From Cymbomonas tetramitiformis (taxonomy: Eukaryota; Chlorophyta; Pyramimonadophyceae; Pyramimonadales; Pyramimonadaceae): a stretch of 64,000 bases of DNA. The stretch covers positions 1 to 64,000 of the forward strand of contig LGRX02027801.1 of the NCBI GenBank assembly GCA_001247695.2, read 5' to 3'. Positions within the stretch are counted from its first letter, which is position 1. Every line of letters begins with the position of its first letter. Positions 52,431 through 62,771 of the stretch are shown one piece after another. The notes below the pieces were generated by a model. The model saw only the letters and a list, made by a program, of their open reading frames with translations. It was not told the DNA's origin and did no database searches. The position numbers and the translations under genes are program-made.

Positions 52431-52680
52431 TAGCCAGGCAGGTGGGTCCACGACTATAGTACTGTATCTACATATATACGTATATATTGGCGGTTTCCAT
52501 CACTACGCACGGACTAGATATATAGGGGCATCTGACAGCCCGCTTGTTTGCCTGCATGGTGTCGCTGATGATATGGATACATACAAGTAAGGCCACGATA
52601 AGTTGGCCTCCCAGTCGAGTGATGACATTGGCAGAGCATTTCCCTTGCCACAAGAAATGATGGAGTAGTCATATCGCGCT
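52431..52680. other. 3' flank of the transposase gene
   Basis: No gene seen. AT-rich segments with TATATACGTATATA (about 52473-52487) and the likely 3' untranslated part of the minus-strand transposase. Confidence 0.4.
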
Positions 52681-55600
52681 TCAGTAGCTGCCAGTACGTA
52701 CCTCGCGCAGCAGGTGCACCACATGGTAGTGGTTACCATTACCATCGGTCGGTTCAAAAAACAACGCCTTCGGCCCGATGTACGTGCATGGCAAAATCAG
52801 TTCCACGGAATCATGCTTGTCGACGACTGTGATCCCCTGCTTCTTGTAATATGCGTCTTCCACCTCTCGGTAGGCCAACATCCTGGCCAGGTGACATATG
52901 GGTACTTGGCTGGGGTCGGTGACCAGGTAATAGGCCATAACCTTGGCGTATGGGCGCCCAAAAGGCGCCTCCACCCCCGTGGGAAGGTCTCCCGACCCAT
53001 GGTCCAAGATGGACACGTGGTACGACACCCGTTTCACCGCTCGTGTGTACATGGCGGATGTGTACACCTCCCCACCCAGGGACATTCTCACAAACACGGC
53101 AGTACTGAAAGGGAGCGGCGTCTCACATTCGGAATGGGCGTCAGGCAGGGCATCCCCGCCCAGCGCAGCTGCCTGAGTCATCTCCACATCCACCGCACAC
53201 GACGTCGGAGCCCCGGTGTGCATGGACATGAATTTCAGTAGCGTTGCGAACACACCGCCGGATCGAAGGGAGGGCGATACCATTGAACCGCGGGCCACCC
53301 ACTTGCCGGCACCCATGAAATAGCAGGCAACCGTCTTGTCCTCGGCACCTGGGTCCCTCAGGGAGTTGGCGCCGCGTGGAGCCAGGGAACGCAGAGCGAC
53401 AGCCAGCTCATGCATTTCGCGTCGGTTTGGGTACTTCCTAATGAACTCCTGCAGCGCCCTCTTCTCGCAGAGGGCGTTCATGATGGCCTGTACAGGCAAG
53501 TACTTCACGCCAGACGCCTTCACGATTCCCTTGGCCCGCTGTATTGCACGCTCCACCCACAACTCCAGGACGGCGCCTAAATCTCCCACGTATTGCTCCT
53601 GCCGGAACAGGTGCACCACTGCAAGCCGCATGTTGAACGTCAACATTTTGTCCGGTCCCGTGAGCTCCATAATTTTGGCATGCGCCCACAGATTGTCCTT
53701 CGCTGCCTTCTGGGCTTGCATGACAACTGCTTCGTTGTAGGCCTCCCCGGCTACCACACTGCCTCGCACATAATGCAGAACCGCCCGTCGAAGATGTTGC
53801 CACGCATCCTCCATCTGGATGTTCCAGTTAAACAGAACCTTTCCGAACACCAGCGGGCTGTAGTACAGAATAAAATTCAAAAAAATCCTCCATTGTGTAC
53901 ATTCCTGCACCCCCCCCGCTCTTATATATTAGCACAGAACGTGGACGGATCCTAAACCCAAAATGAACGTTCAACAGGAAAGCATTGTGGCGGTCGGCGA
54001 CGTTGTCTGCCCCCATACCCCCATGCTGTTCTTGCCTGATGTAGCAGGTACAACTTGTTATATTATGACAACTTCATCGGCTGGTTACCCTTGCAGTGGT
54101 GATGGGGGGTGTCGAACGCACCGAAGTACTTCACCACGTCGTGGTATGGCCGACCAACGTCATGCGGTGGTTGAATGCGCGCGGCCCTCGATTGGAGGAG
54201 CTCAAGCAATTTTGCTGGCAAACATAAATGCGGATGGGTGTTGTTTGTCATCCTCCCCAGAAGTAGCTTCAGAAAAGCCTTCGCAATACCATAGAACACG
54301 CAGTGCCCAAATGGGTGCGCAATTGCCCGCATTGGATCGTAGTACGGGAGGCGCTCCAATGCCCCTCGCCCATGCCTGCATGTTGCGCATGGCTCCGCCT
54401 CGCCTGACTCTGTTTTCCTAACCAGCTCCTGGTGTTTCTTTTTGCTCAGCATCAGTTCTGGGTCGTCCGCAAAAACCTCGGTTTTCCCGTCATCCGTTTC
54501 CCACCCGTTGAGCTCCACCGCCTTCGCGTATCCCCGGAAATACATTCCTTTCCCACCAGGGCCCGGGGTTCCCTCAAAAAGGCTGTACGGATCGGCACGA
54601 TAGCTACCAACTCCCATAAACCTGCCCATCGTGCACCTCATCATCGTGTCTGCGTACACCAATCCGAGCACCACCTTCAATGTGTACGACCTCTTGAGGA
54701 AGGCATCGTACACTACGAAAGGATTGGACGCATCCCGCTTCCCGTGCATCAAGTGCAACAACTCATCCTCGAATAGTGACCATAACACCAGCGGATTTTT
54801 CTCCTTCTGCCTGGGCCCTTTGGTCATCCACAGATTCTCATGATACTTATCACGCTGCCGCACCTGTTAGTGCACAGCCCCGCCCACACAACCCCTGTCA
54901 CACACTCATGCCTTTTAACAAAGGCATCAGCGGACATCATGCCCTGGACATCGCCTCCCTTTGCACCTTTCACCACGCGACTCGCTTCACGCACTCCTAC
55001 GAACCTGCGCCTCACAGAACACATGCGACTGGGAAACATTCGTAACATCAATGTACCGATATGTGAAGGTCTTCGCTCTTTATCACAGCCACCCCCATAG
55101 AATAGCTCCTGCGCGCACCGCCACCCGCCATACGCTTACTATCGTGGGGCGGCCCTTTCTCCCCCAGTAGACATCTTGGCACGTTCCCAATTCGACCTAG
55201 CGCATGATGATCCGTGCTGCAACGCGGTTATCACCCAAGCAAGCAACGCTGCCTGCAGAAGATGACGTGGAGGGGAGGTGGGGTGGAGAAGTTACCCGAT
55301 ATCTGAGTTCCAAACTTGACAATCGTCTGCCCCTGGAGAAATCACCATGACACGATGCTCCGCATACGCCACGTTCGGGTCGCCTCCTTCAGGTGTGTCC
55401 ACCAGAATAGGTTCCTCCAACAATGCACCACCAATGACCACGTGATTGTCGATAGACTTTGCCAACGGGGATGTCCAGAAATCATTCTGGAGTCGGGCGT
55501 CACGTCGTGCTCTGGCCTTGCAGAACTCGACATCCCTCATCCACCTTCGAATTGTGTCTTTTATATCAAAGTAGTAGAACCACTCCCGGGGACGCAGCTT

Positions 55601-56164
55601 CTTCCCAGATGCTGTTTGGGTCACCTCAAACCGTCGCTCATGGCAACGACGAACAACCGCCCCGGCGGAGTCTGTCTGCAAGACCGCTCCGCACTCCTCC
55701 TCCTCGTTCCACTGCAGACAGTCCAATTCCCTAGGGAAAGTCCGACACCATTTCGGGCACACGTGCACAGCATGCGCCATATGGCTTTGCACACGAAGAT
55801 AGGTTCGCATTCGGTGGAGGCTTGTGGGCAGTCGACAACGGTTTGGTCCGCCCAACAGCATGACGATCACATGGAGGAACCGGTCAAATGATATCTGGGA
55901 CCATGCCCGTGATATGCGCAATTCCATAAAATAGCACACCGCCTCCCCAAGCTTTATGGCATCATCCCCGGTGTCTCCAATCATGAGTGGCTCGGTTAGC
56001 TCAGGGTCCGCGCATGGGTCAACGTCTGGCAGCCACTCCATGCCGTCATCTTCAACCTCAAGCATGTCTTGCAACAGGTCGGAGTCCTCCGCGTCCTTCC
56101 AAATGTCGTCGTCATTCAGCGCATCCTCCGCTGTCCAGGTGTACGTTTCCAGCGTCTGATTCAT
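52681..56164 (-). CDS. Tnp2-like (CACTA/EnSpm) transposase, three coding blocks
   Basis: Block 1 (56164-about 55292) starts MNQTLETYTW. It contains FDRFLHVIVMLLGG, a Cys cluster VHVCPKWC...EEECG, RRFEVTQ and REWFYYFDIKDTIRRWMRD, matching the N-terminal Tnp2 layout. Block 2 (about 54866-54089) has LFEDELLHLMHG, LGLVYADTMMR, a CATC finger and YYDPMRAIAH...GIAKAF. The acceptor follows CACTAACAG and a donor GTAACC lies at 54088. Block 3 (about 53857 or 53819 to 52681) has WQHLRRAVLHYV, MRLAVVHLFRQEQYVGDLG and ELWVER, the C-terminal Tnp2 signature. Gaps of about 430 and 200 bp look like introns, but exact phases could not be reconciled, and an extra exon may lie in 54870-55290. Its job would be cutting and joining the transposon ends. 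KDZ/Plavaka-type transposases are the alternative. Confidence 0.75.
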
Positions 56165-56225
56165 TCACAACCCTCCACGCCGTGACAACCATGCGTCATC
56201 TCCACTTGTTACCGTGACATCACCA

Positions 56226-56918
56226 TTAGGGACGGTCGCAAGCGTTATATGCACACCACGCAACTGCATACATGAGTGCAGGCCCGAAATAGGTTTGAAG
56301 GGATTCCGTTACCTCATTCAAGTAAGTTTTCATGAGGTTTGCTTCCTCCGCACGATTCTCGAACGCCTCGAGCAACAGCTTACGGTCTTCGTCCAGTTCA
56401 TCGTCGCTCTCGTCCTGAACTAACGCCAACTTGCCTAAATCGAACCGTAGGTCCTTAGGTAGTTCGTCATCGCTGTCGTCGTGGACGCCCTGGTCGTCGT
56501 GAGGTGCTGCCGATAAGGGGGGTGGGGATGCTGGTTCACTCTCGCCGTCCTCATCGTTTTCAACTGCTTCCTCGTCAATGCACCAGCCTACCGTAGCTGC
56601 TTCACCCTCGCCGTCCTCATCGCTTTCAACTGCTTCCTCGTCAATGCAGCAGCCTGCCGTAGCAGGGTCAGGCTTCCTTCTTACCCGTCCTCTCTTATCC
56701 ACCCGCCCTCCCGCCTTCCATATCCACAGCGCAATACTTCTGACGTCAGCGCTCTCCGCCGGTGTTGATCGCCCGCCCCAGTCCTGGTGTCCTCTGTATC
56801 TGCGTAATGTCGCTCGCAGGCTGTTTTTCGTGCGAAAAGCCTCCATGGCGATTTTTTCCAGGCTCTCTGTAGGCAGCACACCGATCGTGCTCGTTCCCTG
56901 CGCCAGTACCAGCAACAC
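56226..56918 (-). CDS. Acidic protein of unknown function, adjacent to the transposase
   Basis: 230 open codons. The N-terminus contains FRTKNSLRATLRRYRGHQDW and a basic KRGRVRRK stretch. Then come two tandem copies of a CIDEEAVE(S/N)DEDGE unit and a long Asp/Glu-rich region. The C-terminus is LQTYFGPALMYAVAWCAYN. It ends 62 bp before the transposase block begins, so it may be an upstream exon of the same gene (Tnp2 proteins often have acidic N-termini) or a separate TnpA-like product. No family recognised. Confidence 0.5.
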   Translation of the reverse strand: MLLVLAQGTSTIGVLPTESLEKIAMEAFRTKNSLRATLRRYRGHQDWGGRSTPAESADVRSIALWIWKAGGRVDKRGRVRRKPDPATAGCCIDEEAVESDEDGEGEAATVGWCIDEEAVENDEDGESEPASPPPLSAAPHDDQGVHDDSDDELPKDLRFDLGKLALVQDESDDELDEDRKLLLEAFENRAEEANLMKTYLNEVTESLQTYFGPALMYAVAWCAYNACDRP

Positions 56919-57618
56919 GTAGCGTTTGCTTACACACAGCGAACGGGTTGCCCCGAACGGGGGATCACATATTCACAAAAAACAAACGTTTACCAGGCTG
57001 CTGATGCATGCACAAATGGCCACCCAGTACGGGTTGAGGTGACTCGGTCGGGCGCGCACCTATTAACAAGCCAACCGTTATCCAGTCGGGAGATGCAGGC
57101 AGAAATGGCCAGCCCGCACATACAAGACTCTCACCGCACAAATGCCAGGGCAAGGCGCGCGATAGTTACGCAGCCAGGAGGGGGATGCGTAGCCGATGAC
57201 TACGCCCCGTAGAGACACGATCATCGAAGAAGGTGGCGCCGTTCGAACATAATTGCACATTGCGTACTCACGTGTTCCATGCTACACGCCATGCTTTACT
57301 CGTTAACACGGTCCGTGCCACCTTCTACACGGCTTCAGTGCTATTAAGTGAGCATGTGTTGCACGTGTGGCATCGGCTCTCAAAACTGGCCGAGGAGTAC
57401 GCCCCATAGAGACACGAACATCAAAGAAGGTGGGGCCGTTAGAATATGATTACACGTTACGTGCTCAGGTGTTACACGCTACTCGTTATGCTTTACTGGT
57501 TTTGTCCGACAGCCTGTGCCACCTTCTACACGGATTCAGTGCTATTACGTGAGCACGTGTTGTTGCACGTGTGCCGTCGGCTATCAGAACTGCTGCTCTC
57601 TGCATCGTCTTCCGTCAA
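56919..57618. other. Intergenic region with a 195-bp tandem duplication
   Basis: No coding feature. The block at about 57197-57388 is repeated at about 57393-57590: TACGCCCC(A/G)TAGAGACACG ... GCCACCTTCTACACGG ... TTCAGTGCTATTA. Each copy contains GAAGGTGGC and, further on, its inverted form GCCACCTTC. It may be the shared promoter or 3' region of the two neighbouring genes. Confidence 0.6.
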
Positions 57619-58632
57619 TCAGCGCTCCCAGAACGGAGTCCGGCGTAGCGGCTTTGGACGCGGATCATTGAAGTTGCCTCGGTACTCTTCTGGCTTCAAT
57701 GCGACGTCATGTGCATTGGGCCCTGCTTTCCAGAACACCTGGTAGTCCTCCGTGATGGATAAATCCGGGAGGCGCACAAATTTCATGGCCACCAGGGTGT
57801 CAAAATCAAATGCCTCCACTGAGAAGTCACTGTGGAAAATTGAATAATCCATAGCTGCACGCGCGGGCTGATCGTCGTAATCTTCGTCCACGCCAATGCA
57901 GTGGCAGCGCATAACCTCCGGGTGTCCCAGGGCGCGCCACTCAAGGGGGGTGTCGTGCTCAAAGCATTCCTTACCGATCATCACCACGAGCTCCCGCTCC
58001 GTGCCTCCCTCGTCCTCTTGTACGGCAGCGTACTCCTCGCCAAATGCGTCATGCGACCACTCTTTGAGCTCTTCCACCCCGGCGGCGGTCAGCTCCGTCA
58101 TCCGCTGCTTCTTGCGCATGGCAGCCGTGAGGTGAGTGCGGGCTGCGAGCGCCTTACGCCCGGCCTGCAGGACGTGGGTCATGTGCGGCAAAGGTTCGGC
58201 CATGCTCTTCTTCGTGCGTGTGGTGCGCCTGGCCCTCGGCTCCCGGGGTTCCTGATCCGCCGCCCCTGCTGCGGGGTATGTAGCTTTGAAAGCTGCTTTC
58301 ACGGCTTTACTCCGCTCAGCTCGGTTTTTTATGTCCTTCGTCCATCGATTCTTAAGGCGCTCCACGGCGTTCACCTCGTCAGTAAATTTGTGCACAACGA
58401 AAACATTCTCAAACCCAGACAGGAGCACAGTTTCAAATATTTGATGGTTCATGATGACCCGTGCACCCGTCTCCTTGTGTACTCGTGCAATGTGCTGGAT
58501 GAGCACATTCTCTGGCAACTGCCGCACTTGCGGAAGTAGGCGTTGCACGGTGCGTTCCAAGTCCTCCAGGAAACAAGGCTGGCCTTTGGCGAACAGCTCG
58601 CACAATTTCCTCTTATTTGCTGCTCGGCCCAA
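57619..58632 (-). CDS. Unknown protein, 337 residues
   Basis: MGRAANKRKLCELFAKGQP to RRTPFWER. The N-terminal half contains helical QLPENVLIQHIARVHKETGA and a basic linker (NRAERSKAVKAAFK, PRARRTTRTKKS). The C-terminal half is acidic or neutral with CHCIGVDEDYDDQ and DFDTLVAMKFVRLPDL. It has no recognised motif. It shares the orientation of the transposase and the other blocks, about 700 bp upstream of the acidic protein. It could be DNA-binding, given the basic middle; that is a guess only. Confidence 0.55.
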   Translation of the reverse strand: MGRAANKRKLCELFAKGQPCFLEDLERTVQRLLPQVRQLPENVLIQHIARVHKETGARVIMNHQIFETVLLSGFENVFVVHKFTDEVNAVERLKNRWTKDIKNRAERSKAVKAAFKATYPAAGAADQEPREPRARRTTRTKKSMAEPLPHMTHVLQAGRKALAARTHLTAAMRKKQRMTELTAAGVEELKEWSHDAFGEEYAAVQEDEGGTERELVVMIGKECFEHDTPLEWRALGHPEVMRCHCIGVDEDYDDQPARAAMDYSIFHSDFSVEAFDFDTLVAMKFVRLPDLSITEDYQVFWKAGPNAHDVALKPEEYRGNFNDPRPKPLRRTPFWER

Positions 58633-58699
58633 TGCCCAATCCCATTTTGTATATCAGTGGCGCACTTCCGGGAACCACGTGCAAGGAAAGTCCGGATCA

Positions 58700-60085
58700 T
58701 CAGGCATCCTTGCAGACCGGCAGAGGGCCCATCTGTGGTGTGACCGCACCTTTCAAGAGTGCATCCCTTCGTCGTGCGTATGCTGCGTGCGCTCTGGTTG
58801 TAGGGCTGGTGACGGGGGTTTTTGTTCCCGGCACGGCTGCTGTGGGTGTCCCAGTAGTTGCATCCGCCGAGTCAGCCGCCGGAATGTGGGCCAGCTCAAC
58901 GGTCTCCCTTGGAACCGGGGCCGAGAAGGTCCACTCCTGCCTGAGGGCGTGCGCCTGCTTCAGCCTGTCGGCTGCTCGCCGTCCCAGCACTCCTCCCGTC
59001 GGTACAGGGGTTGCATAGGTATAGGCAACGAACCCTAGATCGGTTGCCAGCTGGGTGCGCGCAGAAATACAAGCACTACAAGCAGCTACGCGTAGACCGT
59101 GCAATGAGTTTTGGATAGCCCGTACCTTGCTCGCTACCTGCAGCAGGCACAGGATGCCTCGGGCTTTTGCGCGTTGCCACCGCCGGCGCGGTTGGCCGTA
59201 CTGGAGTGCAACATGCATGTACGGCGCAAACCAGCTGCTGCACACGGCTGGCGTTGCCAGGCTTCCTCATTTGCAACATGCGGTGCCGCCTAGCTCGGGT
59301 GCGGGGCGTCATTTCCACAGCGGCTGTTGGCACGTCATTCGTTGCGGCTGCAGCCTCAGGCGTTGGGTGTACTGCCTGCCCCTGCGCGCCCGTATCGGTG
59401 GCCGCCGGCTTCCATACCAGAAGCGAACGGTCGCTCGTGGCGGATGCCACCACAGGCGTTGGGTGTAAGTCTGCCTGCCCCTGCGCGCCCGTATCGGTGG
59501 CCGCCGGCTCCCATACCGGAAGCGAACGGTCGCTCGTGGCGGTTGCCACCACAGGCGTTGGTTGCACTGCCTGCCCCTGCGCGCTCGTGACGTTCAACGC
59601 CGGCTCACGTTCCGGAAGCGGCCTGTCGCTCGTAGTGTTGGGTTGACCCTGGTCTGCTTCTGACGTTCCGCGTCTTCCGCGGTCAGTGGAATCACGAGGT
59701 GACATTTCTTGCTTAATATGACAGTCGCGTTGAACTCTTTACATGCCTGCAGGTCCTGAGCTTGAAAGATTGCCATGTTGTTGTCCGCCATCTTCAGCTC
59801 GGTCCGGCGACGATTCATGAGCCGGTCCGTCACCTTCGCCTGACTTTCTTCATACGTGAGGTTGTGTTTCTTCTGGACGTGAGACACCAAAAGCTCAAAC
59901 CGCTCACGCGCTGCCGTGCTCTTGTTGATGGCCCTTTTCTTGCACTCGATGAGCCTGTCCTTCAGGCAAAATGCCGGTGGCACCGCGCGAATGCTGGATT
60001 CGATATCGTAATGAATCCGCTTCTGGCCCAGGGAGCTGCGAGACTTCTTGGGAGCGGTTGTCTTCGTCTGCACCCCGAGAGCCAC
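58700..60085 (-). CDS. Unknown gene, probably spliced, with tandem-repeat middle
   Basis: Three overlapping open stretches on the minus strand. 60085-59594 includes KRIHYDIESSIRAVPPAFCL and a helical NRRRTELKMADNNMAIFQAQ. 59705-59076 is Pro/Thr/Ala-rich, with three to four copies of a 32-33-residue unit containing SDRSLPVWEPAATDTGAQGQ. 59245-58700 ends PAADSADATTGTPTAAVPG and a basic stretch. Frames change between them, so there are introns or frameshifts. No family is recognised. The plus strand is also open through the repeat, but all neighbours read minus. Confidence 0.4.
59340..59625. repeat. Tandem repeat, about 96-99-bp unit, three copies
   Basis: Units contain GAAGCGAACGGTCGCTCGTG, CCACAGGCGTTGG and CCTGCGCGCCCGTATCGGTG. 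They are coding in the minus-strand gene described above. Confidence 0.85.
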
Positions 60086-60348
60086 ATGTGACCAGGGGCT
60101 CCTCGGGATGCAAAGTAGGCAGCAAAGGTAACAATGACGTGATTACCGTTCGACGACTCGCGCGGCACAAACAACGTGCCCGATGTTGATGCACAATATC
60201 ACGTGAGTCGCGCTACATGAACAATATGCTCGATGCGGATGCTCAGAGTGTGTTTAATATGCCTTTGTTACGTGCGTCCGTTCACTAGTCCACCCGCATA
60301 TGTTCCACCGGGCATCTAGCACCTGTTATCTAGCTAGTCGCTCTAATT
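60086..60348. other. Intergenic stretch, nothing assigned
   Basis: Short spacer with TCACGTGAG and AACAATAT-type motifs. It is probably the promoter of the minus-strand gene to its left and the 3' region of the chromo-RING gene. Confidence 0.3.
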
Positions 60349-61062
60349 CTACTGTTGCAATTTCTTCCGCAGGCGCAATTGCTGTGCGTTAAGCAGCGGC
60401 ATGTCATCAATCGACCTCTGTATGTCACGGCGTGCTTTCTCCGTGCTGGCACGTGCGAGCTTCAATGTCAGGCGCTCATGCACCCCTTGCAGCAGGTCCT
60501 CAGGGATGGGCTCTTCATCCCAGTTGCCACCCGGGTGCTCAAAAAACCGATTGCACTGAGGACATCGGCGGGCGGTGCGCCTCTGGTGTTGCATGATCCG
60601 CTGGTAGCACTCCCAGCAGAGGCCAGCCCGGCAGCCGTTAAGCCGGAGCCTTCGTCTGGGGGGGGGGTCAACCACCCCCCGCTCAATCTGGTCGTTATCA
60701 GCATCCTTAGGGTTGTAGGACGAAGCGCACACCGAGCAGAACCAATTGGCGTCCCCGCAGAGGGGCAGATCGCTTGGCACTGGGTCAGGGCGGTTTGCGC
60801 GCATAACATACTCCCGGAACATGGGGAGGGCGAGGATGGAGGTGTTCAGGTGCCTCCCGGTCACGGGCTCCCACGTTGTGGTGTGCGTGTGCCACAGCAC
60901 CTGTACGTGCAATTCCCGCGGCTGTCCTCTTTCTGCAATGGCTTGCACTGCAAGTACTTCTTCCTCGGGTCCCAACTGCAGAGCACGGTGCAAGAAGCCG
61001 TCCTCATCAGGCGGGGAAAGCAGGCGCAGGTGGTCCGAGCATGAAGTTTGAATGAAAAACAC
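60349..61062 (-). CDS. Chromodomain-like plus RING-type zinc-finger protein
   Basis: 237 residues. Residues 36-88 (VLAVQAIAERG...LHVQVLWHTHTTTWEPV...FREYV) follow the chromodomain pattern of a beta strand, V.W and TWEP. Residues 109-170 carry CSVC, GCRAGLCWEC and CPQC, a RING or RING-like finger with four Cys pairs. A C-terminal helical segment ends LLNAQQLRLRKKLQQ. RING fingers usually recruit ubiquitin-conjugating enzymes and chromodomains read histone tails, so a chromatin-directed ubiquitin ligase is a reasonable inference but untested. It shares orientation with the transposase and lies in the same element. The true start could be MFFIQTS or an upstream exon. Confidence 0.6.
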   Translation of the reverse strand: MFFIQTSCSDHLRLLSPPDEDGFLHRALQLGPEEEVLAVQAIAERGQPRELHVQVLWHTHTTTWEPVTGRHLNTSILALPMFREYVMRANRPDPVPSDLPLCGDANWFCSVCASSYNPKDADNDQIERGVVDPPPRRRLRLNGCRAGLCWECYQRIMQHQRRTARRCPQCNRFFEHPGGNWDEEPIPEDLLQGVHERLTLKLARASTEKARRDIQRSIDDMPLLNAQQLRLRKKLQQ

Positions 61063-61382
61063 ACCAACAACTACATTCGCGACAAGGCACCGTCAGTGCA
61101 CGCGGCGCGTGGCTGAGGAGCTGTCCTCCCAACGCACCCACGTGCACAAAACAGCGGTGCAGGAGGTGCGACCGACGTATTGGTCAGGCATATCACACTG
61201 GATAATAACTTTAATTTTACGATAGTACATAGTAACGTCGTCTGCAGCATACGTATTCACGATTATCCGGCACGCCACGATGGTAGAACTTAATGTAATA
61301 GTCTCCATCCTCCGGGCCAGCGTAGGGTGGGGGATATTAATTCACTCATACGCCCGAAGGGCTAGGTGTTTTCTTTGTTACT
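61063..61382. other. Intergenic or intronic stretch
   Basis: No coding feature supported. Contains ATTTTACGATAGTACATAGT and other AT-rich sequence. Confidence 0.3.
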
Positions 61383-61812
61383 TTAGTCTTCATTCTCACT
61401 ACTAGTCTCGCTAACGTAGTCATCTTCCTCCGCATCCGACGGATCAGTGATGGCCGGGATATCACCCCGCTGACGCTCTGACTCCACAATCGCGGCATAC
61501 TCATTCCACCGTAAGGCACAGTGCCGGCCCCATTCCGCGACCGCCTGTTTGTCGTACAACCTTACCACGACGTAACCGGTCGGTGGTCTGTTTTCGTATT
61601 CCCTGTCATAGGAGCCTTCAGGAACCTCATCCGTTGGTGCCGGGGTCCATACATGCTGTGGGTCAAATTTCACAATCTTGCCTTGAATACACCAGGGCGG
61701 CGGGACGAATCTGCTGTTCTCCAGGGTGACTGCCCAGTTCAGTTTGACAGGCAAGGATTTCCCGGTTTCTGAGTTTATCCATTCCAACTGCCACACGCAC
61801 CAGCCTGTAAGC
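61383..61812 (-). CDS. Unknown protein exon with acidic tail
   Basis: The open frame reaches 61925, but a strong acceptor (CCCATTGCTTACAG) ends at 61813, so the exon probably starts with GWCVWQLEWIN. It continues SLPVKLNWAVTLENSRFVPP, a Tyr/Arg-rich middle (GYVVVRLYDKQAVAEWGRH) and a Glu/Asp/Ser-rich tail ending VSETSSENED. The upstream exon may be the MYND exon at 62447-62052 or another. No domain is recognised. Confidence 0.45.
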
Positions 61813-62051
61813 AATGGGTAAACTCCGCTGGCACACCCGCAAGACCTAGCACAGGCCAACCGGAAAACAATGCACGGTTGAACAGCAATCACGGGGAAGG
61901 CATGTTGTGCGCCTGGAAGACCCATGAATTAGTATTAAAACCAAATAGGTACGTGCTAAGTGTTACTCTATCATGATTTATTCTATACTCTATTAGTATA
62001 TCGTATCCTTGCAGGTTTCATGCGCGGCTCCGGCTAACATGTCACGGCTTA

Positions 62052-62447
62052 TTAACTCCTACCGGCGACAGCCTTCAAGCCGTTTTGCCTCACGAAGCTT
62101 GCTAGTGCACGGGCACGCTGCACTGTCGCCGCCGGTGAGACCGTGCTCCTCCTCGGGCTCGTCCAAGGACCATGCGTCCTTCGGGTGCCGGCAGGAGCTG
62201 CCTCCGTCGCCCTTAATACATTAAGTTCTTGCCCTTTTGGAATACAGCTGCCACTGTGCTTTCCTAAGGAGGGGGCGGCCGGTGGCGGGTTCTTCCAGTG
62301 CGATTGCTGGCATTCTACTGAGCAATACACTGCGAGTTCACACCGGTCACACCTGCCTGTTGCAACCTTCTGATAGCAATAGCAACACAAGCTACGGCGT
62401 GCAGACACTTTCTTCTTGCCAAAAGCTGCCTGGTTTGCTTCCTCCAC
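62052..62447 (-). CDS. MYND-type zinc-finger protein or exon
   Basis: 131 residues. CCYCYQKVATGRCDRC followed by AVYCSVECQQSHWK and, further on, GKHSGSC gives the CxxC...CxxC...YCSxxCQxxxW...HxxxC arrangement of MYND fingers, at about residues 21-70. MYND fingers mediate protein contacts, often in chromatin regulators. The remainder is Ala/Arg-rich. The start (MEEANQAAFGKKK) may be preceded by another exon. It shares orientation with its neighbours. Confidence 0.65.
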   Translation of the reverse strand: MEEANQAAFGKKKVSARRSLCCYCYQKVATGRCDRCELAVYCSVECQQSHWKNPPPAAPSLGKHSGSCIPKGQELNVLRATEAAPAGTRRTHGPWTSPRRSTVSPAATVQRARALASFVRQNGLKAVAGRS

Positions 62448-62771
62448 AGCAGCCCGGGTGAAGCAGACGGAGTACGGTGTGCCCGCCAGCTTGATCGGAC
62501 GATCATGATCAGTGTGTACCTGAGGAGACGTTCATGCGACCACGCCGTACATAATAAGCATCCCCCCTTGCCGCCACAGCATAGTCGGGGAGACACACGT
62601 GACATAGCCCCATACGTGACGCGCCCCATACGTGATACGTGACACTACTACCATGACATGCCCCATGCCTACACCAGGATACACACACATCATCATCAAA
62701 AACACATCGCAAGCGCAGACGGGGGTGCATGCATGTCACCTGATGTGGTGATATCAAGACATAACCGCGCC
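62448..62771. other. Gap between MYND and OTU genes
   Basis: No gene. Several ACGTGACA/TACGTGAC-type repeats (62590-62645) and a CA-rich run near 62680. Confidence 0.35.

Noticed and set aside
51955..52680. 3' LTR of Ty3 element 2
   Set aside because: No similarity to the 5' LTR at 37510-37972; the region has CACTA-type terminal repeats instead.
59167..59646. Plus-strand 159-codon gene
   Set aside because: It runs over the tandem repeat only. All neighbouring genes and likely exons are on the minus strand.
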